Of a stretch of DNA of 46,734 bases, positions 10,038-46,734 are shown in pieces; the stretch's first letter is position 1, and every line of letters starts with the position of its first letter. Where the stretch lies: the NCBI RefSeq assembly GCF_001039355.2, contig NW_019775636.1, positions 748,748 to 795,481 on the forward strand, read 5' to 3'. The notes below the pieces were generated by a model, which saw nothing but the letters and a program-made list of their open reading frames with translations, did no database searches and was not told the DNA's origin. A program made the translations under genes and the position numbers. This DNA is from Lingula anatina (Eukaryota > Brachiopoda > Lingulata > Lingulida > Lingulidae).

Positions 10038-10688
10038 ATAGATAGGTAGATAGATAGATAGATAGATAAATAAATAAACAAATAAATAAATAAGTATATA
10101 AATAAAAATTTAAAAATTAGTACTGTTACTTTAAAAAAATCCAACGTTGTGTTACCCATGTTTTAGACTTAGTGTCAATTTAACGTTATATTTCGTATTG
10201 ATAGGATCATGCGTACCAGTACATAGGCATAGCTAGTAGGAACACTTTTTGTCACACAAGCACAGCAGTTTTGACTTTAAAACTTCACATTTACACTGCT
10301 GTGGAAATTAAAACTGAGCGGCATGAAAATTACATAGTTGTCCGGTCGCATTTGAACGAGCCGGCTAAGAAAGAAATTCACTTTTCCGATCAAACCATCA
10401 CTTGCGTTGAACCAGGTTGCCGTAAAATGATAGAGAGTGGATTTGTAGCCTGTGTGTAGGCAAGTTGGTAACCCACGTGCTCATTTCCATAGAAGCTACA
10501 TGTACTTCTATGTCATTTCTTATGGTTACTCACTTTTCTCTTAAGCTTTATCCATTTTTTCTTGTTATGCATTTGGCCAGTCATACTTATAGAAAACATG
10601 ACTTACTTCTAAGCTGATCTATTACAAGGTCTAAGTTCTCAAGGAACGCTTGTAAAACCTCTTTCACTGACTTTCCGGATGTTGACAT
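8883..10688 (-). CDS. CCNDBP1: CCNDBP1 (cyclin D1-binding protein 1, GCIP), first four exons
   Basis: Exons in transcript order: 10607-10688, 9735-9797, 9313-9392 and 8883-8964. Phases 1, 1 and 0 agree at each junction and the last exon ends in phase 1. They give 102 residues. The start is MSTSGKSVKEVLQAFLENLD, then DFQVDKYWTHLGAVVKAVSH, then AFSTPPLPAPE, then LERATLALVSAFYSLPTSQ. These match the N-terminal region of human GCIP: the WRRL segment, the VFSQLPLPSPQ segment and the YYLLPKDQG segment. GCIP is a helical protein that binds cyclin D and HLH proteins and dampens proliferation. Human CCNDBP1 is about 360 residues, so some 250 residues are missing here. I found no later exon down to position 1. 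Confidence 0.88.
9062..9082. repeat. Poly(T) tract in CCNDBP1 intron 3
   Basis: A run of about 20 T follows CTCTCCTCTCC. It is a simple repeat with nothing else notable in this intron. Confidence 0.9.
9968..10110. repeat. AAAT / GATA tetranucleotide microsatellite in CCNDBP1 intron 1
   Basis: Long (AAAT)n interrupted by a (GATA)n block near 10040-10066, then AAAT again. On the minus strand it reads as the low-complexity peptide FIYLFIYL. It lies between CCNDBP1 exon 2 (9735-9797) and exon 1 (10607-10688). Confidence 0.95.
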
Positions 10689-10753
10689 GTTTGTTTCTTT
10701 GGCTCCTCTTGGCTGGAATGGGAAAGAAGAGGCCGTCGATCGAAACGTTTGAA
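10689..10753. promoter_or_regulatory. Bidirectional spacer between CCNDBP1 and PDCD5 start codons
   Basis: Only 65 bp separate the CCNDBP1 ATG (10688, minus) from the PDCD5 ATG (10754, plus). The spacer and its flanks are richer in GC and CpG (CCGTCGATCGAAACG) than the surroundings, and no TATA box is seen. Both genes probably share promoter DNA, and their 5' UTRs must overlap or be very short. Confidence 0.6.
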
Positions 10754-12524
10754 ATGGCTGACAGTGAACTTGAGGCAATTCGGGCCCGGCGTTTGGCTGA
10801 AATGCAGGCCCAGCAACAGGTAAATGAGACATTTAACAAAAATAAAACAAACTGTAAATACAGAGTTACAACCGTCGTGTTGTCATTTGATGTTTTATCA
10901 CATCGTTTGTGTTGAATTTTATCATTTAGAATGTGATCTCTTCTAAAACCACAGTCAGTAGAGTTGATCAGTAAATAACGCCTAGCTATTTCCAGTTGTG
11001 TTTCTATGATGAATCAATCAGTAAAATGTTTGCTTAAAAAATGCCAGCCTATGTACGTTTTAAGATTTTTAATGAAGTCAAAAGTCTGGATCAAAAGGCA
11101 GATTCTTCAGCATGACTTAATCAGCCTGAATATCTGCTCCTGTATTTTCATTTCATGTTTAATGTTATCAATGTCTTGTATGGCATTAGGGAGGAAGAGG
11201 AGGGAGAGGAGGCCCTTCCCAGGAAGAACAGGAGGAGATGAAGGCAAAACAAGCAGACATGAGAAATAGCATTCTATCTCAGGTGCTAGACCAGCAAGCT
11301 AGAGCAAGGCGTGAGTAGGATATTAAATGCCATGTATTGTATCCACAGTGGTCTATATCTATGACATGACTCATCGCAGTCTAATGTTGGTCTGTCTTTA
11401 TCATATTTGATACCAGTCAGTTGAACTTAGTCATCAGTATCATTGGATGAGAATAATAATCTTAATAAATTATTATAATAATTCAGCTAGGAATTTGCCA
11501 TTCTTTATGTGGTGCATTACAGTTTCAGTGGGTCCTACAAGAAGGATGAAAATAGAAAAAAAACTATCTGCTCAATTTTTATAGTATTATATTTAAAGTA
11601 ACAGTAAATATGACTGTTACAGTATTGTAAATGCCATTGTCATGTAAGGAAACTATGTCGTTCTTCTCTTCATTTAATTTGAAACTTTTCATTATTTTTG
11701 GCCAGTAAATACCATTGCTGTGGCCAAACCAGATAAAGCCAAGAAGGTGGAAGACATGCTCATTCAAATGACACAGATGGGACAGATACAGACAAAGGTA
11801 ATGATATACATAATGCTTGACTGCCAAATTTTAATCAGGGATGAAGCTAAAAAAGGCTTCCAGAACAAAAGGCTTTGGAGAAACACTTTTGTGGCCCTAT
11901 GCTTATATAAGGAAGTGAAACAGATAAAGTAAAAATGACTTAATACACATTTAGAGCTGAACTTGTAATAAATGATGCATATCAATTCAGGATTGGATGT
12001 AAAAATGATGTGACGTGTATTAAGATAATTCATGACTTTAAGCAAATAAAATGAATTAATAGATAAATTTTGAAATTTTTTAAAATTTTTATTAAAAAAG
12101 TGCACACTCTTTCTCTCTTATGTCTGCACACACGCACACACACACACACAAACAAACACACACTAATTTGATAATTTTGCTTTGAAATTTTCAGCTAAGT
12201 GAAGATCAACTGAAGTCACTATTGGAGAGAGTGAGTGAGCAGACACAGAAAACCAAAGTGAAGGTAAAAACGCATTTTACAGATGTGATCACAACTAACA
12301 CAATTGTGGTCACAGCTAACACAATTGCAGCTTCCATCTTGTTTTGTAAACTTTTTGTGTACAAACTTAGCTTGCCAATGCCGTGGAAACTGATGGTCAA
12401 ACAAAAAAGTTATCACCTTTTTTATACATTTTCCAGTATATTTTTGTTATAATATATTGGCCTATTCTTCTTTCAGTTTGACAGGCGCAGAGCTGCATTA
12501 GATGACTCAGATGATGACATGTGA
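10754..12524 (+). CDS. PDCD5: Programmed cell death protein 5 (PDCD5)
   Basis: Five exons, 10754-10819, 11190-11310, 11706-11797, 12195-12263 and 12477-12524, join with phases 0, 1, 0, 0 to 131 residues (human PDCD5 has 125). The start MADSELEAIRARRLAEMQ, the core MRNSILSQVLDQQARARL, then AVAKPDKAKKVEDMLIQM and the C-terminal VKFDRRRAALDDSDDDM match the family closely. PDCD5 is a small helical DNA-binding-fold protein of cytosol and nucleus, reported to promote apoptosis, stabilise the acetyltransferase TIP60 and bind the chaperonin CCT. A Gly/Arg-rich linker (GGRGGRGGPSQEEQ) follows the first helix, where human has a shorter, different linker. All donors and acceptors are standard GT-AG. No odd features. 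Confidence 0.97.
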
Positions 12525-13040
12525 ATTCTGCTTCCAACTGTGATAACAAATGAACTCCTCCACATGGCATGTCTGTATTATCGCAGGAAAAATGGCTTGA
12601 ATGATCTAAGATGGAACACGCAGACTGCATGCTGCATTTTGTGTAGGATTGGTTGTGTGACAGTGGTAGTTTGGTTATAATTGCTTGACTTGGATGGCCT
12701 ACAGGAATGGAAAAAGGAAGAGAGATATTTAATATAATTGGCTCTATCTCTTTGCCATTTCTTCAGATATTTTGTACTGGGATATGTCCAGTCAGTTGCT
12801 GTCAGTGGTTGATTGTATTTATATAATAAGATAAAAGCTTGTACAGCAGGGCATAAGCCACCCCTCTCCTCCTTTCCCTGCCCCCCCCCTCCCTCCCCCA
12901 CCACCATGCCATAGGGTGCAGTTTTCACATGTTCCTGTAATTTTTTTACTTTGAGATTTGAGTTAATATTATTTAGTGTCCATATATAACAGTAAATGTA
13001 GTCACTGGTGATAAACATGTTCACATGCAGAGCGTAAATT

Positions 13041-13046
13041 AATAAA
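13041..13046 (+). terminator. Candidate PDCD5 polyadenylation signal
   Basis: AATAAA lies about 515 bp after the PDCD5 stop. Another AATAAA is at 13381. Either could be used, and the sequence alone does not decide. Confidence 0.35.
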
Positions 13047-14627
13047 ATAGAAGTGTGGTTTAGATGGAAAAATGATTGTGTAAACATGTATGGTGTTTCT
13101 TTTTTATGTTTCTTTTTTAATTAACATACTTTTTATGAATGATATAGACTAGGCTCACCATTTTAAACAAAATCAACTAAGACAGTTTGAATTTTTTCAT
13201 TTAAAAATGTAACTTAGATCTTCAATTATCATTATATCAATATTGATATTCATATTTTGTATGCATCCATTCTGTAATATTATACCTCAAGTTCCTCAGT
13301 TTTTTGTCTTCTTTTGTATTTTGTGTTTAAATCGAGAAAGCACCTTGAAATCTACCTGCTGAGAACATGAACCTGGAGCAAATAAAGACAACTGGCCAGA
13401 AGTTGGTGAAGAAAATGTCTCATATTCTTAGGCATCTGCTTTATGGTTTTATAGAAAAATAGGATTGATTTATCATAAACATGGAATAAACAGCTATGAA
13501 ATTCGGGTAGATTTTCTTGTCATGTGATATGAGTATTTTATGACACTTTATGCCAAATCATCTCTAAATATAGCATGATAAAAATAAAGACTTTAAACCA
13601 AACCTTTAAACTTGTCAAAACAAGAAGCAGTCAAACTTCCCTTCTAAAATTAGGGTTACAATAATATTGGGTTTTGTTTGCTAAAACCCTGTATATATCC
13701 TGGGATTCACTTTCAATGTGTGTCAGCTTCTGCAAGGTTCTGACATCAAAATAAAGAATTCCTATTTTGATATGCATTAGTATGTCAATAATAAAGTCAC
13801 CCAAGAGAACAAAAAAATTTACTTCAATATTTATTTTATTCTCCCATGATTTTCAATATCTAAACTAGTTAAAGGTCAGGGCCTCATAAAACCTGCAACA
13901 GAAATGGCTTCAGTTTGAGAAAATAAGAAGATAAGAAAATCCAATCTTTTACTTGAAGACCTGCTTTGCTGCACCAAATGTAAAGACATCTAGACAGATA
14001 TACCTGTGCTTTTGTGTAAACTTGTCTATTTCCCATTTTAGCACTACTTTTGATGTATCACAGCACTGAGGCATTTTCTATTGCACCATGACCATTCATC
14101 CATTTAAATATATCAAAGGTCTTTACCATTTTGATATTTTATGTATGTCAGTGTGCTACATGGGTTGTTTCTTTACTTGAGGAACAAAAAATGTCATCAC
14201 GTCTTTCTTTTCATGGACAGACACTAATCATAATACATGTAGAAATGTAGCCATCACCTGTGTCTGTCAGCCCTGTTGCTGTGCACTTTCTATTTGCTTG
14301 TTTTTCATGTTGACTTTGTGGAAAATCCCTCTTTAACTCTTTAAGAACATGTACATCTTCTTATACAATTGGATAATGGATAACTATTCCACAAATAGAT
14401 CTAATTGTCATACTATTTATAACTACCATAATATAATGTTGATATCATCACAATCTCTGCTCTGTTCAATATACTGTCATCCTACTTTATAGACAAAAAT
14501 GTGCACCATATCATTTCTGTTGCTTATGACATTTAAAGCATATTTGACAATTTTCGTTTCAAGCGACAAAAAAATGTTATACATCTTGTAGATAAAACCT
14601 ACCCAGATACAGAAAGACTGTATATGA

Positions 14628-14629
<2 letters not shown>

Positions 14630-14668
<39 letters not shown>
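14630..14668. repeat. (AAT)n microsatellite
   Basis: About 13 uninterrupted AAT units in the PDCD5-WDR7 convergent region. Confidence 0.95.
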
Positions 14669-14670
<2 letters not shown>

Positions 14671-14785
14671 CAGAAAAAAGCACCTGTATTTGACAGAAAA
14701 ATAATTTAAAAAAAAATTAAATGTCTACTTCTCATATTCATCTCTTAACTTTCTCACAGAAAAAGACGTACCATATTTATAATTT

Positions 14786-14913
14786 AGTCACTAGTTACAA
14801 CAGAACCAGTATCTTGGATGTGTTCAGACATGTTGAAAACAACTTCATACTTTAAAAGTTGTGTCAACATGTCTGAACACATCAAGATCCTGGTTCTATT
14901 GTAAGGAGTGACT
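14786..14913. repeat. Long hairpin, arms of about 58 bp
   Basis: AGTCACTAGTTACAACAG through GACATGTTGAAAACAACTT is mirrored by AAGTTGTGTCAACATGTC through GGAGTGACT, with a 10-base loop CATACTTTAA. The arms differ at only a few positions. This may be a small foldback MITE, or a hairpin in the WDR7 3' UTR transcript. Confidence 0.85.
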
Positions 14914-15226
14914 GAGATCTACTTCACCTCTCATCTCATAGTCAGCCTATCACCAGAAAATATCATTTTACATTTCTAGCATTATATACATGTCTCTATT
15001 CTTTGACAGGAAAAAAAAATTCAAGTCTAGTTTTTACACAGCAAGAGATAATTCATTGCCAGAAAACTTTTATCTTCTATTGTAAGCAACATTAAAAACA
15101 ACATCATATCTGTGTTTGAATTTTTACTTCTTCATAGTTCTATTTTCTTTGTTTTCTTTCCTTTTGTGTCTTTTGTCTTTTGTGAGAGAATCACGACGCT
15201 GGCTTGTCATGGACAGCGTCATAAAA

Positions 15227-45507
<30,281 letters not shown>

Positions 45508-46074
45508 CTGAAAAGTTGCCCTCACAGAATAACTCAAAGTTTGTGTACATAATGGTGCCACTAAAATATGTTCTTTCTATAATAGTGCATTTCTCCTGTG
45601 TAATATTTGTTTTCTGTTTTAGAACATACTACCATTTCAGTTTCTGTTATGGTAATAATTCAATACAATCAAAAACAAAACAGATAAATAATTTTCCGAG
45701 AACTAATTTGCTTCGTTAGTAATAAGTATAACTGTGGATTCAAAAATTATGAAAGGATAGTTGGCATGTTGTCATATACTTTGATAAATCTTGATAGTGA
45801 AAAATACAAAAAAAGACTTAAAGAGTTGTTTGAAATATGTTAAGGCAATTAGCATATGTAAATAAGGTCACTGTGGCTCAAATTAGATTTTGAAATGAAA
45901 CAAAAAAAATTTACAAAAAGAAAAAGTATGAGCAACTGCATTTTATGCGTCCATGTAAAAAAAAAATTAATTTTCAAATGTATACTTGTGTATTCACATG
46001 TGGGTATAAAAGTGTGCTGTTCTTGTAATCTGATAACCTTCCACCAGGTTATGTCAAGTTTAACCTCAGGTTTT

Positions 46075-46430
46075 AGTATTATATTAGTACTAGTATTAGT
46101 ATCAGTATGGTTTGGTATTAGCATTAGTATCATCAATATGCAGTGAGTATTAGTATCATTATCAGTATGGAATTGGTGTTAACATCAGAACCGAGTAGTA
46201 AGTAATATTAGTATAAGTACCTGTTTTAGTATCAGCTCTGCATCAATATTACTATCAGTATTAATATTAGTATCAGTATTAATATAAGTAGCAGTATCAA
46301 TATTAGTAGCAGTGCAAACTCGTATAAACTTTTCATATACAGTAAGTATTAGTATGTACTCAGTATTAACATTACAATTAGTGTCAGAGTGAGTATTAAC
46401 TCTGTAAAAGTAAAAATATCAGTGTTAGTA
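46075..46430. repeat. ATTAGTATCAGT degenerate array
   Basis: Irregular units of 6-12 bases (ATTAGT, ATCAGT, AGTATT) fill about 350 bp. Old simple-sequence expansion. Confidence 0.8.
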
Positions 46431-46734
46431 TCTACTGTACACAATCTACATACGTATATACAAAAATGTGAAAAGAAAAACATAGGTAAATATGGTATAT
46501 TTTAAGCACTATATAGCCCTCATTTATAACTATCTTCACTGTAACTACCCCCTGGTTTAGTCTTCATGAAGTTACATATCTCGACGAAGAAGATTGTTAT
46601 GACTGCTATTTGATACTGTCTGTGTCACACTGGATGTTTATGTTATAATTACTTATTTGATAAGGTACCCCTCCTCTGCCAAAAGATTCCGTAGCCTCCC
46701 AGTCTGATATTTCTAAATCCCCAGTCTGAGATTC

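Larger units (their letters stand above)
12525..15226. other. Convergent 3' region of PDCD5 and WDR7
   Basis: No coding exon is seen. The left part should be the PDCD5 3' UTR, with candidate AATAAA signals at 13041 and 13381 on the plus strand. The right part should hold the WDR7 3' UTR on the minus strand. It also contains a C-rich tract near 12880-12903, a large hairpin (14786-14913) and an (AAT)n microsatellite (14630-14668). Confidence 0.6.

Noticed and set aside
9950-10159. Minus-strand frame FIYLFIYL as a membrane protein
   Set aside because: Translation of an AAAT microsatellite.
10271-10459. Plus-strand 62-codon open frame (MTLKLHIYTAVEIK), and a possible minus-strand exon at 10277-10449 splicing to 10607
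   Set aside because: The minus-strand join is in phase but gives no family match, whereas exon 9735-9797 gives the expected GCIP segment. The plus-strand frame has no splice or homology support.
46667-46734. Minus-strand open stretch (ESQTGDLEISDWEATESFG) as the next upstream WDR7 exon
   Set aside because: The donor would be the weak GTACCT, similarity to WDR7 is only a few residues, and the window ends inside it. It remains possible.

Overview
This window is nuclear DNA of an animal, most likely a marine invertebrate. It is AT-rich. Genes are split by short GT-AG introns, microsatellites are abundant, and small inverted-repeat elements lie in introns and spacers. WDR7, PDCD5 and CCNDBP1 are recognisable by protein similarity recalled from the human sequences. 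I cannot name the phylum. Exons were rebuilt by hand from splice signals, reading phase and similarity, so whole-gene protein lengths are my own joins.

Layout. 1-2052: tandem repeats, no gene seen. 2053-8214 (+): two tandem paralogues of a type I membrane receptor with a signal peptide, SUEL/Gal_Lectin-type domains, a Thr/Ser-rich stalk, one membrane helix and a tail carrying a consensus ITAM plus a YVNQ (Grb2-type) motif. The second copy (5567-8214) is open throughout, with two lectin domains and 432 residues. The first (2053-4735) has an in-frame stop before the membrane exon and further breaks in a tail whose ITAM unit has been triplicated. 8883-10688 (-): the first four exons of CCNDBP1. 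10754-12524 (+): complete PDCD5, head-to-head with CCNDBP1, with only 65 bp between start codons. 15227 to about 45507 (-): most of WDR7 (rabconnectin-3 beta), 19 well-supported exons encoding 1258 residues including the C terminus; the N-terminal WD repeats lie past the right edge. PDCD5 and WDR7 converge across 12525-15226.

WDR7 introns hold a roughly 44-copy 48-bp minisatellite with two higher-order periods, a 461-bp Mutator-like MITE, a foldback element, copies of a 213-bp MITE, and three candidate in-frame microexons of 39, 27 and 42 nt. Several 5' splice sites sit beside tandem repeats, and in one case the repeat copies the splice site itself.

The most unusual content is the lectin-ITAM receptor pair. 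Its architecture resembles a vertebrate activating immunoreceptor, but with SUEL domains outside. The pair appears to lie in, or to interrupt, CCNDBP1, because no later CCNDBP1 exon is visible in the window.
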